Source of the DNA: Pseudomonadota bacterium | GTDB lineage: Bacteria; Pseudomonadota; Gammaproteobacteria; Burkholderiales; Rhodocyclaceae | DNA length: 64,000 nucleotides | NCBI GenBank assembly: GCA_018241725.1 | Contig: JAFEDI010000082.1 | Location: 1-64,000, forward strand | Direction of reading: 5' to 3' | Shown here: positions 26,338 through 34,786 of the stretch, in pieces | Position numbering within the stretch: position 1 is the stretch's first letter | Layout: each line of letters begins with the position of its first letter | Notes under the pieces: generated by a model | Database searches by the model: none | What the model was told of the DNA's origin: nothing | The model's input: only the letters and a program-made list of their open reading frames with translations | Translations under genes and position numbers: made by a program

Positions 26338-26844
26338 ATGACTGCCACCGCCCGCAAAACCCTGCTGCTCGTCTATCACTCGTGGACCGGCGCCACCGAG
26401 CAGATGATCCATGCCGTCGCCCGCGGCGCCGCCGGCGAGTCGGACGTGGCCGTGCGTCTGCTGCGCGCACCCGACGCCGGCCCCGCCGACCTGCTGGCCG
26501 CCGACGGCTACGTCTTCGCGACGCCGGAGAATCTCGCGGCGATTGCCGGGCTGATGAAGGATTTTTTCGACCGCAGCTACTACGGTGCCCTCGATCGCAT
26601 CAACGGCCGGCCCTACGCCGCGGTAATATGTGCGGGTAGCGACGGCAGCAACGCCGCCCGCCAGATCGCCCGCATCGCCACCGGCTGGCGCCTGCGCGAC
26701 ATCGCCCCGCCGCTGATCGTTTGTACCCACGCACAGACGCCGGAAGACATCCTGGCACCCAAGCACGTCCCCACTGACGAACTCGCCAAGGGCGAGGAAC
26801 TCGGCGCAGCCTTCGCCACCGGGCTGGCGATGGGCGCGTTCTGA
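26338..26844 (+). CDS. Flavodoxin-like NAD(P)H-dependent reductase
   Basis: 168 residues, flavodoxin fold. The FMN phosphate loop is LLLVYHSWTGATEQM, followed by YVFATPENLAAIAGLMKDFFDR and the later AAVICAGSDGSNAARQI. The acceptor could be a quinone or another protein. ATG 26338 lies 79 bases after the helicase gene; a spurious-looking TTCGACG precedes it and no strong ribosome site is seen. Confidence 0.75.
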   Translation: MTATARKTLLLVYHSWTGATEQMIHAVARGAAGESDVAVRLLRAPDAGPADLLAADGYVFATPENLAAIAGLMKDFFDRSYYGALDRINGRPYAAVICAGSDGSNAARQIARIATGWRLRDIAPPLIVCTHAQTPEDILAPKHVPTDELAKGEELGAAFATGLAMGAF

Positions 26845-26939
26845 CACAACGCAGCATAAATTTTTCGAATCGCCGAACCGCCACGCCAGCGTGGCGTCGA
26901 ACCTGCATGCCCTTGAATCCGCCCCCTTGCTGACTGCCG

Positions 26940-28688
26940 ATGCCCCATAACGTCTCCCTGATCGCCCTCATCGCTGCCGGCCTCGGCCTGGCCATGGTCC
27001 TCGGCCTGGTGGCCACCCGCCTGCGCATGCCGCCGCTGGTCGGCTACCTGCTCGCCGGCGTGGCCATCGGCCCCGGCACGCCCGGTTTCGTCGCCGACCT
27101 TCCGCTGGCCGGCCAGCTGGCCGAGATTGGCGTGATGCTGCTGATGTTCGGCGTCGGCCTGCATTTCTCCCTCGACGACCTGCTGGCGGTGCGCAAGATC
27201 GCGGTACCCGGCGCCGTCGTGCAGATCGCCGTAGCCACCGGCCTCGGCGCGGCGATGGCCTTGTGGTGGGGTTGGCCGGTGGGTGAATCGGTGGTGTTCG
27301 GGCTGGCCCTGTCGGTGGCCAGTACCGTCGTGCTGCTGCGCGCGCTGGAAGCGAAAGGCATTCTCGACTCGACCAACGGACGCATCGCCGTCGGCTGGCT
27401 GGTGGTGGAAGACCTGGCCATGGTGCTGGTGCTGGTGCTGCTGCCGGCGCTGGCGCCGCTGCTCGGCGCCAAGGACGCCGGCCCCCAGGCCGACGTATCG
27501 ACCCTCGTGCTGACCGTCGGTATCACCCTCGCCAAGGTCTCGGCCTTCATCGCGCTGATGCTGCTCGTCGGCGGCCGCGCCTTTCCGCGCATCTTGTGGC
27601 TGGTGGCACGCACCGGCTCGCGGGAGCTGTTCACCCTCTGCGTGATCGCCGCCGCGGTCGGCGTGGCCTACGCGTCGGCGATCCTCTTTGACGTGTCCTT
27701 CGCGCTGGGCGCCTTCTTCGCCGGCATGATGATGCGCAAGTCCGAGTTCAGCCACCGCGCGGCGGAGGATTCCCTGCCGCTGCGCGACGCGTTTTCGGTG
27801 CTGTTCTTCGTGTCGGTGGGCATGCTGTTCGATCCCCACGTGCTGCTCGAAGCCCCGTTCAAGGTGCTTGGCGTGGTGTTCATCATCCTGTTCGGCAAGA
27901 CGCTGGCCGCCATTGCGCTGGTGCTGAGCTTCCGCTATCCCCTCAACACCGCGCTGACGGTGGGCGCCAGCCTGGCCCAGATCGGTGAGTTCTCCTTCAT
28001 CCTGGCCGGCCTGGGCCTTGGCCTTGGGCTGCTGACGATGGAGGGGCAGAACTTGATCCTCGCCGGCGCGCTGATCTCCATCGCCCTCAATTCGGTGCTC
28101 TTCGCCGCCATCGAGCCGGCCCAGGCCTGGGCACGGGCCCGCTCGGCGTGGGCGCGCAAGCTCGACCTGCGGGACGACCCGCTGGCCGCGCTGCCGATGT
28201 CCACCGACCGCAAGCTGCTCTCAAACCAGGTGGTGCTGGTGGGCTACGGGCGGGTCGGCCGCCACATCGCGTCCGCGCTCGACAAACAACGCGTTCCCTA
28301 CGTGGTGGCGGACAGCAACCGGGAGGTGGTGGAAACCCTGCGCAAGCTCGGCAAGGCCGCCGTCAGCGGCGACGCCTCCGACCCCATCGTGCTGGTCCAG
28401 TCCCACATCACCCGGGCGGCGATGCTGGTCATCACCGCACCGGACCCGCTCGCCAGCCGCAAGATGGTGGACATCGCGCGCAAGCTCAACCCGGAGATCA
28501 TCACGGTGCTGCGCGCCGACAGCGAGGATGATGCCGACCTGCTCCGCCGGGAGAAGCTCGGCCGGGTCTTCGTCAGCCACCAGGAACTCGCCGTCGGCAT
28601 GTCCGGGTACGTGCTGGCCGAGCTGGAATCCGAGCAGGACGGTCATGGCCATGGTCACGGCCACTCCCCCCATCACCACCACGGCTGA
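26940..28688 (+). CDS. CPA2-family K+/H+ antiporter, KefB/YbaL type
   Basis: 582 residues. About twelve membrane helices (residues 1-390) of the Na+/H+ exchanger fold with LSVASTVVLLRALE in the core, then a Rossmann TrkA-N domain (VVLVGYGRVGRHIASAL) that binds NAD(H) or nucleotides and gates ion flow. The last 16 residues are DGHGHGHGHSPHHHHG, a metal-binding-like tail that usual Kef proteins lack. Exports K+ against proton entry, for pH or electrophile stress. Ends tail-to-tail with the HD-GYP gene. Confidence 0.9.
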   Translation: MPHNVSLIALIAAGLGLAMVLGLVATRLRMPPLVGYLLAGVAIGPGTPGFVADLPLAGQLAEIGVMLLMFGVGLHFSLDDLLAVRKIAVPGAVVQIAVATGLGAAMALWWGWPVGESVVFGLALSVASTVVLLRALEAKGILDSTNGRIAVGWLVVEDLAMVLVLVLLPALAPLLGAKDAGPQADVSTLVLTVGITLAKVSAFIALMLLVGGRAFPRILWLVARTGSRELFTLCVIAAAVGVAYASAILFDVSFALGAFFAGMMMRKSEFSHRAAEDSLPLRDAFSVLFFVSVGMLFDPHVLLEAPFKVLGVVFIILFGKTLAAIALVLSFRYPLNTALTVGASLAQIGEFSFILAGLGLGLGLLTMEGQNLILAGALISIALNSVLFAAIEPAQAWARARSAWARKLDLRDDPLAALPMSTDRKLLSNQVVLVGYGRVGRHIASALDKQRVPYVVADSNREVVETLRKLGKAAVSGDASDPIVLVQSHITRAAMLVITAPDPLASRKMVDIARKLNPEIITVLRADSEDDADLLRREKLGRVFVSHQELAVGMSGYVLAELESEQDGHGHGHGHSPHHHHG

Positions 28689-28703
28689 GGCCGGCCCCGC
28701 CCG

Positions 28704-28721
28704 CCGGACGCTTCAGTCCGG
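28704..28721. terminator. Shared hairpin between convergent genes
   Basis: CCGGAC, loop GCTTCA, GTCCGG. The loop contains the stop codon of the minus-strand HD-GYP gene. Sits 15 bases past the antiporter stop, so it may terminate from both sides. Confidence 0.45.
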
Positions 28722-29984
28722 CGCAACTGCCTCCTGAGTCCTCCCGGCGTCCGGCAAGGGCGGGAACGCCGGCAATGCAACCTCGATCGCCCGCACCGTA
28801 TCCGCCAGGAGTACCGCAGTGACCTCGGCGTCGATATGCCCCGTGTCGGCGAGCATGCGCATGAAGGACGACACCTCGGGCACCGACAGCCCCTGGCGGT
28901 ACGGCCGGTTCTGCACCATCGCCTGGAAAATGTCGGCAACGCGCAGGATGCGCGCCTCCAGGGACAGGGTGTCGCCCTTCAGGTGGAAGGGGTAGCCGGA
29001 GCCGTCCGGCTCCTCGTGATGGTAGGCCGCCCAGCGGGCGATGTCCCCGAAACCGTCGATATTGCGCAGGATCTGGAAGGTCTCGAAGCTGTGGGTGTTG
29101 ATGATGCGGCGCTCGCGGCTGTCGAGGCGGCCCGGCTTGTCGAGGATCTCGTCGGGCACCCGCAGCTTGCCCAGGTCGTGCAGCAGGCCGGCAATCTCCA
29201 GCTTGTCGCAGTTCTCCGCCGACACATCCAGCCGCTCGGCCAGGAAACGGGCCAGGCGCGCCACGCCCAGGGAGTGCTCGGCGGTGAAGGGGCTCTTGGC
29301 GTCGACGATGCGCGCAAAGATGACGGCCAGGTGACGCAGATCGCCCATCGATGCGGGGAAGGGCTCCGCCCGCGCCAGCTGGTCCACCAGGCAGGCCTGG
29401 ATGGAGCGTGGCTCCAGCATCAGCCAGAAGGCCTCGGTACGGGATGCCGCCATGAACGCCTCGACCAGGTCCGGCGCGAAGTAGCTGCCCGTGTGAGCGG
29501 CAATCCCATTACGAATGCTCTCCATGTTCTGCAGCGTGCTGTTGTCGGCGTAGTAAGGCGCGGCCAGCGCATCGACCCGGTCCGCCAGGTACAGGCGGTT
29601 GGCCTGGCGGGTCAGCTCGGGTGGCAGATCGGCCGGCATCGCATCCCAACGGGTATGGTGGTAGCGCACCGGTTGAGCCATCGGGGCCAGCGGCGGAAAA
29701 CTGGTGAGCAGGGCGTGCCCCACCTCGCAGTGGATCTGGGAATCCTCCCAGTCGAACTCCTCGACCAGATGGTTGTGGGTACTGGTGGACGACACGCCGA
29801 TGTCGTGCAGCATGCCGAGATCGAACAGGAAGGCGGCAGCGGCCTCGTCGAGGCCCTCCGCACGCGCACAGGCGGCGGCCATGATACCGACCCGCTTGCC
29901 GTGGGCCACGTCGTCCACGCCAACCAGATCAAGGGCGTCGGACAAGGCATAGATCACGTGGTGAAGATCCGCGTGAATGGTCAT
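28713..29984 (-). CDS. HD-GYP domain protein, probable c-di-GMP phosphodiesterase
   Basis: 423 residues with two HD modules. An N-terminal HD domain carries FDLGMLHDIGVSS. The C-terminal one is a full HD-GYP domain with GLLHDLGKLRVPDEIL, HSFETFQIL, and the signature HHEEPDGSGYP. HD-GYP enzymes hydrolyse cyclic di-GMP to GMP. The ATG overlaps the stop of the upstream AraC gene by four bases, so both are made from one message. No receiver or membrane domain is present, so input must come through the N-terminal region. Confidence 0.88.
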   Translation of the reverse strand: MTIHADLHHVIYALSDALDLVGVDDVAHGKRVGIMAAACARAEGLDEAAAAFLFDLGMLHDIGVSSTSTHNHLVEEFDWEDSQIHCEVGHALLTSFPPLAPMAQPVRYHHTRWDAMPADLPPELTRQANRLYLADRVDALAAPYYADNSTLQNMESIRNGIAAHTGSYFAPDLVEAFMAASRTEAFWLMLEPRSIQACLVDQLARAEPFPASMGDLRHLAVIFARIVDAKSPFTAEHSLGVARLARFLAERLDVSAENCDKLEIAGLLHDLGKLRVPDEILDKPGRLDSRERRIINTHSFETFQILRNIDGFGDIARWAAYHHEEPDGSGYPFHLKGDTLSLEARILRVADIFQAMVQNRPYRQGLSVPEVSSFMRMLADTGHIDAEVTAVLLADTVRAIEVALPAFPPLPDAGRTQEAVAPD

Positions 29985-30802
29985 GAAGTCACCTCGTTGG
30001 CAGTGAAGGGGCGCACTCCGCGCCCCCGGTATTCGGTCGGGCTGCAGCCCATTTCCTGACGGAACATGTAGGTGAAGGCCGACGGTGACGCGTAGCCCAG
30101 TTCCAATGCTATATCGGTTATCGCACGCCCTGCCCCCAACCATTCCACGGCGCGGAACAGACGCAGGCGATGCCGCCATTCGCGCAGGCCCAAGCCCAGC
30201 TCCTTCTCGAAGCGCCGCGCCAGCGTGCGTGCCGATGCGCCTAGCGCAGCCCCCCAATCGTCGGCGCCGCGGGGATCGGCGGGGTTGGCATAGAGAGCCT
30301 CGCAGAGCCTGCGCAGCATCGGGCTGGTCGGCCACGGCAGCTGGAAATCCTGCACCGGCAGGCGACGCAGCTGGTCGAGGATCAGCGCATGCACGCGGGC
30401 CAGGTAGTCTGCGCTCTCCCGGCGTCCGCCGATTTCCGCCAGTTCGACGATCAGCGCTCTGAGTAGCGGAGACACCGCCAGCACCGAACATGTTCCCGGC
30501 ATGCCCAGCTCGGGCGAATCAGCCACGTACAGGTTGCGGAACTCCGCGCCGTGCAGCGCGCCGGTGGTGTGCAGCACGCCGGTGGGCACCCAGATCGCCT
30601 GCTCCGGCGTGATCACGTAGCGGGACTTCTCGACCATCACCACCAGCGTGCCGGCAGTGGCATAGACGAACTGGTTCCAGCGGTGCGCGTGCGGAGGAAA
30701 GATGTGGCGCGCCGGCAGGGTTTCGAAACGCTGGAACACAGGCCCCGGCAATACCTCGATGTCCGGCACATCCACCAGCGTCCAGTCCTCTTCCAGGTCC
30801 AT
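29981..30802 (-). CDS. AraC-family transcriptional regulator
   Basis: 273 residues. N-terminal cupin (RHIFPPHAHRWNQFVYATAGTL) with the His-x-His pattern; C-terminal double HTH of the AraC/XylS type (ITDIALELGYASPSAFTYMFRQEMG region). Start at ATG 30802 with GGGGAAAAG upstream; an ATG 48 bases further up is possible. Divergent from an MFS exporter gene, which it probably controls, and coupled to the HD-GYP gene downstream. Confidence 0.85.
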   Translation of the reverse strand: MDLEEDWTLVDVPDIEVLPGPVFQRFETLPARHIFPPHAHRWNQFVYATAGTLVVMVEKSRYVITPEQAIWVPTGVLHTTGALHGAEFRNLYVADSPELGMPGTCSVLAVSPLLRALIVELAEIGGRRESADYLARVHALILDQLRRLPVQDFQLPWPTSPMLRRLCEALYANPADPRGADDWGAALGASARTLARRFEKELGLGLREWRHRLRLFRAVEWLGAGRAITDIALELGYASPSAFTYMFRQEMGCSPTEYRGRGVRPFTANEVTS

Positions 30803-30860
30803 GGCTTTTCCCCGTTTAGCCCGTGTCACCTCATCGACAACAAAAGTCATCCTATCGAAA

Positions 30861-30892
30861 GTTTGACATCCCTGCACATCCTAAGATCAAAC
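30861..30892. promoter_or_regulatory. Inverted repeat in the araC/MFS gap
   Basis: GTTTGA (30861) and TCAAAC (30887) pair across 20 bases. The left arm overlaps TTGACA, a consensus -35 box for the plus-strand MFS gene. A candidate operator for the adjacent AraC protein. Confidence 0.4.
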
Positions 30893-30920
30893 CATAACAA
30901 CCCGTAAAAGAGAGAACAGC

Positions 30921-32132
30921 ATGCACGCCCCTGCAACAGCCCTTCCCGCCAGCAGTTCGGCCGACCGTTACCGGGTGATCTTCGCCGGCGTCTGCGCCCT
31001 GATCCTCACCGTCGGCCTGGCACGCTTCGCCTATACGCCGCTGCTGCCGATCATGCGCGGCGAAGCCGGCCTCAGCGCAATGGACGGCGGCTGGCTGGCC
31101 ACCTTCAACTACGTCGGCTACATCACCGGCGCGCTGGTAGCAGCAACGATCAGCGACCTCGGCCGCAAGTTCAAGCTGTACCGCATCGGCCTGGTGGTGG
31201 CGGTGGTCAGCACCGCCGCGATGGGTATCACGCAGGATGTAACCCTATGGGTCGCGCTGCGCTTCGTGGCCGGCCTGTCGAGCACGGCGGGCCTGTTGAT
31301 CGCCTCCGGCCTGGTTCTCAACTGGCTGATCCGCCACGGCCACCGGCCGGAGCTGGGCCTGCACTTCGCCGGCATCGGGCTGGGCATCATCGTGTCCGGG
31401 CTGGCGGTGGCCGGCATGGTCGGCCACCTCGCGTGGGACGGCCAGTGGCTGGGCCTCGGCCTGCTCGGCGTGCTGTTCTTCGTGCCGGCCTGGTTCTGGC
31501 TGCCGGCCCCAGCGCCGGTCAGCGCCCAGGCCGCCACCCACCTGCCGGCCCCGCCGTCGCGGCGCTGGATGGGGCTCTTCATCGCGGCCTACTTCTGCGC
31601 CGGCTTCGGCTACGTGATCAGCGCCACCTTCATCATTGCCATCGTCGAGAAACTGCCGATGCTGGCCGGCAAGGGCGGCTGGGTCTGGGTCATCGTCGGC
31701 CTGGCAGCGGCGCCGTCCTGCTTCCTGTGGGACCGCATCGCTACCGCCTGGGGGCAGATTCCGGCACTGCTGATCGCCTATGGCCTGCAGATCGTGTCCA
31801 TCCTGCTGCCGGCCTTCAGCGACGGCACTGCCGCCAACCTGACCAGCGCGATGCTCTACGGCGGCACCTTCGTCGGCATCGTCAGCCTGACCCTGTCGAT
31901 CATCGGCCGCTGCTTCCCGGCCAACCCGGCCAAGGCGATGGCGCGACTGACCCTCAGCTATGGCGTCGCCCAGGTGGTCGCGCCGGCGATGGCCGGCTAT
32001 ATCGCCACGGTGAGCGGCAGCTACAAAGGTGCGCTGATCGTCGCTGCGTGGGTGATGGTTGCCGGCATGGCGCTGTTGGTGGCCTTGATGCGCCAGCAAC
32101 GGATCGAGCGCAACGCCCAGCACACGGCGTAA
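30921..32132 (+). CDS. YbfB/YjiJ-family MFS transporter
   Basis: 403 residues, twelve predicted helices. It starts VIFAGVCALILTVGLARFAYTPLLPIM, the hallmark first helix of this family, and GGWLATFNYVGYITGALVAA follows. Substrates of the family are not known; exporters of drugs or metabolites are usual. Divergent from the AraC regulator. Confidence 0.85.
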   Translation: MHAPATALPASSSADRYRVIFAGVCALILTVGLARFAYTPLLPIMRGEAGLSAMDGGWLATFNYVGYITGALVAATISDLGRKFKLYRIGLVVAVVSTAAMGITQDVTLWVALRFVAGLSSTAGLLIASGLVLNWLIRHGHRPELGLHFAGIGLGIIVSGLAVAGMVGHLAWDGQWLGLGLLGVLFFVPAWFWLPAPAPVSAQAATHLPAPPSRRWMGLFIAAYFCAGFGYVISATFIIAIVEKLPMLAGKGGWVWVIVGLAAAPSCFLWDRIATAWGQIPALLIAYGLQIVSILLPAFSDGTAANLTSAMLYGGTFVGIVSLTLSIIGRCFPANPAKAMARLTLSYGVAQVVAPAMAGYIATVSGSYKGALIVAAWVMVAGMALLVALMRQQRIERNAQHTA

Positions 32133-32138
32133 ACGCAA

Positions 32139-32164
32139 GAAAGGCCTGCCGCAGCAAGCCTTTC
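32139..32164 (+). terminator. Hairpin after the MFS gene
   Basis: GAAAGGC and GCCTTTC form a 7-bp stem with inner CTGC/GCAG pairing, followed by CGCTTTC. Likely terminator for the plus-strand gene ending at 32132. Confidence 0.45.
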
Positions 32165-32175
32165 CGCTTTCACAT

Positions 32176-32207
32176 CGGCCGGGCCCGGCCCCCCACCGGG
32201 CCGGCCG
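32176..32207 (-). terminator. GC hairpin after the small cytochrome c gene
   Basis: CGGCCGGGCCCGG and CCGGGCCGGCCG form a long GC-rich imperfect stem eight bases past the minus-strand cytochrome stop. No T-run follows. Confidence 0.4.
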
Positions 32208-32214
32208 ACGCAAA

Positions 32215-32604
32215 TCACTTCAAAGTCGCCAGATAGGCCAGCAGCTCGGCCCTCTCGGCCGCGCTGGCCAACCCGTCGTACTTCATCTTGCCACCGGGCA
32301 CGAGCTTCTTCGGCGCCGTCACGTAGGCGTCGATCTTGTCGGGCGTCCAGGTGATGCCGCTGGCCTTGAGGCCGTCGGAATAGCTGGCGTCGGCCACCGT
32401 GGCAGCCTTGCGGCCGACCACGCCGAACAGGCTCGGGCCCTTCTTGTTCTTGCCTTCACGGGCGCTGTGGCACTCGGCGCACTCGGTGGCGAACACGTCC
32501 TTGCCCTTTTCCACGTCGCCCGCGGCGCGGGCCTGGAAGCTCAGGGAGCTGGCTGCCGCCACCACCAGCAGCGGCAGGAGGGTACGAGAGATCATTTTCA
32601 TCAC
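32215..32604 (-). CDS. Periplasmic class I c-type cytochrome
   Basis: 129 residues. Sec signal peptide ending ...FQARA, then a mature domain of about 100 residues with one haem site CAECH and an axial methionine in VPGGKMKYDGL. The layout matches cytochrome c2/c550-type electron shuttles. It is nine bases downstream of the outer-membrane cytochrome-barrel gene, so it is probably its periplasmic partner. Confidence 0.9.
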   Translation of the reverse strand: MMKMISRTLLPLLVVAAASSLSFQARAAGDVEKGKDVFATECAECHSAREGKNKKGPSLFGVVGRKAATVADASYSDGLKASGITWTPDKIDAYVTAPKKLVPGGKMKYDGLASAAERAELLAYLATLK

Positions 32605-32613
32605 GCTACTCCG

Positions 32614-33987
32614 TCAGAACGAGGTCCACGCGAACAGGAACAAGGTGTTGTTGTCCTTCGCGTCGCGGCCGTTGCCGTCATAGTTGGTCTTGGCACCGTT
32701 GTACTTGTCGTACATGGTGTATTGGGCACCGAGGCGGACGTTGGCCCACGGCGCGCCCCAGGAGCTCTCCTTGCCCCACGGCGTCCAGTCGGCCTGCAGG
32801 ATGTAGCCGGAGGTGTTCGGCGAACCGTTGGCGAAGCCGTCGCTGTATAAGGTCGCGTCGGATGTGCCATGGGTCACGAAGCGGCCGATGGTCGCTCCCC
32901 AGGTCTGCATGTAGTGGTAGGACGCGTTCAGCTTGAACTCGTTGAGCCGGCCCTTCAGGTTGTCGGCGCCTTCGGTGGCGACGAGCTGGTTGCGGGTCTG
33001 GCGCTCGCGGATGTAACTGGTGTTGACGGTCGCCACGTGCTCGCGGGTGCCGAGGAACTGGTAGGACGCATCGACGCCGAGATCGTTGAACTTGTTGGAG
33101 CCCGGCGTGCTGCGATCCGGCTGGACCGAGGTGTTGAGGCCGAAGATGCCGGCATTGAAGGCCTGCTTCTTCAGGTCCTGGAACACCGCCAGGCGCCAGT
33201 AGGCAGTGTTCCCGCCAATGTGGCCCATGTCGTCGCCCTTGCCAAGGCCGAGACGGCTTTGCATGGTCGGGGTCAGCGCCCGGTAGGTGCCCAGTTCGGC
33301 ATACACCATGTTGTTCCAGAAGGTATAGGCGGACACGCCGGTGACGCGCTGCTCAAGACCACCGTTGATCATCGTGGCGGCATCACCCTGGCCGAAGGCC
33401 AGTGCCGAGGCGGTGTAGGGGAAACTCCACACCGGCATGCTGTTGAACGGATCCTGCACGCCGGGGTTGTTGTTCACCGACACGCCGAAGACGGTTTCCT
33501 TGCCGGCCACCTCGGTGGTGTGGGCGAAACGCACGTCGGCCTGGTCGATGGAGGTACGCTGGCCGATGCCGTCATAGGTGGCCTGCACAAAGGCGCCGAT
33601 CTTGTCGCTCAGGCGGCCGGCCAGGAAGACCGACGCCTCGTCCAGGGAGTGGTTGTTGTTGGGGCTGGACTTGTCCGGTGCCGGGTCCTGGCTCTTGGCG
33701 GTGCGCGTGAAGGATGCCACCACCATGCCGGACAGCGGCACTTTGCCGCCCTTGCCGTCGGAGTCGGTATAACCGCCGATCTTGAACTTGACGCCGTAGG
33801 GCGTCAGTTGCGGGCCGTAAGCACCGATATGGCAGGCCGCGCATTCCTGCCCGGTCTGGCGGGCAAAGCTCGGCACGGCATGGGCGGCCGGCGCGGCGGT
33901 GAGGAAGCCGGCCGTGGCCAGCACCAGGCCGGCCGTATGCCGGATCGCGGACAGACGGGTTTTCCCCCCGGAAAGAATCGGATGCAT
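32614..33987 (-). CDS. Single-haem cytochrome c fused to an outer-membrane beta-barrel
   Basis: 457 residues. A signal peptide ends near AAPAAHA. The mature start is VPSFARQTGQECAACHIGAYGPQLTPYGVKF-like, with one CxxCH haem site and no second one. From about residue 80 on there are some sixteen amphipathic strands with many aromatic girdle residues, and the protein ends LFLFAWTSF with a terminal Phe, as outer-membrane barrels do. This architecture resembles the Fe(II)-oxidising cytochrome-porin Cyc2, where the haem sits inside the barrel. I infer outer-membrane electron transfer; the electron partner outside the cell is unknown. Start at ATG 33987 has AAGGA upstream. True Cyc2 orthology is not shown. 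Confidence 0.75.
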   Translation of the reverse strand: MHPILSGGKTRLSAIRHTAGLVLATAGFLTAAPAAHAVPSFARQTGQECAACHIGAYGPQLTPYGVKFKIGGYTDSDGKGGKVPLSGMVVASFTRTAKSQDPAPDKSSPNNNHSLDEASVFLAGRLSDKIGAFVQATYDGIGQRTSIDQADVRFAHTTEVAGKETVFGVSVNNNPGVQDPFNSMPVWSFPYTASALAFGQGDAATMINGGLEQRVTGVSAYTFWNNMVYAELGTYRALTPTMQSRLGLGKGDDMGHIGGNTAYWRLAVFQDLKKQAFNAGIFGLNTSVQPDRSTPGSNKFNDLGVDASYQFLGTREHVATVNTSYIRERQTRNQLVATEGADNLKGRLNEFKLNASYHYMQTWGATIGRFVTHGTSDATLYSDGFANGSPNTSGYILQADWTPWGKESSWGAPWANVRLGAQYTMYDKYNGAKTNYDGNGRDAKDNNTLFLFAWTSF

Positions 33988-34028
33988 GTTTGTCCTTGTA
34001 TTTGTGGTCAAGAAAAAGGCGAGCTAGC

Positions 34029-34058
34029 CCGTGGCGGCATGCTCTCGCTGCGCCACGG
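34029..34058 (-). terminator. Hairpin between the b561 and cytochrome-barrel genes
   Basis: CCGTGGCG and CGCCACGG, 8-bp stem. On the minus strand a TTTTT run follows about a dozen bases later. Possible attenuator within the three-gene group. Confidence 0.4.
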
Positions 34059-34075
34059 AAAGAATCGGAAACGGC

Positions 34076-34666
34076 TCAGGACTGGCGTGCCGGCAGCATC
34101 GCGCGCAGCACGTTGTCGCGGCGCACGAAGTGGTGATAGAGGGCCGCTGCGGCATGCACGCCCACCAGACCGATCAACAGCCAGGCGGCGTTCTCGTGGT
34201 ATTCGGCCAGATCATCGGCGAGGTCCTCGTCCTCCTTAACCAGCGGTGGCAGGGTGATCAGGCCGTAAAAGGAGATGGGCTTGCCATGGGCGCTGGACAA
34301 GGCCCAGCCGATCAGCGGCAACGCCATCAGCAGCATATACAGGCCCAGATGGGCCAATTCGGCCGCCAGACGGGCCAGCGGCGACATCTCGCCGGTCGGC
34401 GGCAACGGCCGATGCGCCAGGCGCACGACAATGCGGGCCATCGCCAGCAGGGCGATGGTGAGGCCGATGCTGCGGTGGATGTTCATGAGGGTGGCGCGCA
34501 GGGCCTTCTCCTCGATGCCGTCACGCACGAAGGCAATGCCCACCACCAGCGCGATGAGCAAGGCCGTCGCCCAGTGCAGGAAAACCAGCGGACGGGGGCG
34601 GCGCAGGCCGGCGTAGGAATCGAGGGCGGGGGAGTCGGAAGTGCTGTGCATGACCACGGGGTCCAT
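34076..34666 (-). CDS. Cytochrome b561-family membrane protein
   Basis: 196 residues, four membrane helices. Candidate haem histidines: LVFLHWATAL, LMNIHRSIGL, and VGVHAAAALYHHFVRRD. These proteins pass electrons between the quinone pool and periplasmic partners. It precedes the cytochrome-barrel gene on the same strand, so with the small cytochrome c it could complete a quinone-periplasm-outer-membrane path. The start may instead be the ATG at 34651. Confidence 0.85.
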   Translation of the reverse strand: MDPVVMHSTSDSPALDSYAGLRRPRPLVFLHWATALLIALVVGIAFVRDGIEEKALRATLMNIHRSIGLTIALLAMARIVVRLAHRPLPPTGEMSPLARLAAELAHLGLYMLLMALPLIGWALSSAHGKPISFYGLITLPPLVKEDEDLADDLAEYHENAAWLLIGLVGVHAAAALYHHFVRRDNVLRAMLPARQS

Positions 34667-34786
34667 GTTGGATGACCCCGCAGACCTTAGCGGCCCGCAG
34701 CCTTCAATTACCTGACAATCCAGAAGGGATTATTTGAAGCGGCATATGGCGCGGCGACGGATGGGCAGGCTCATCCACCCCGGAGA

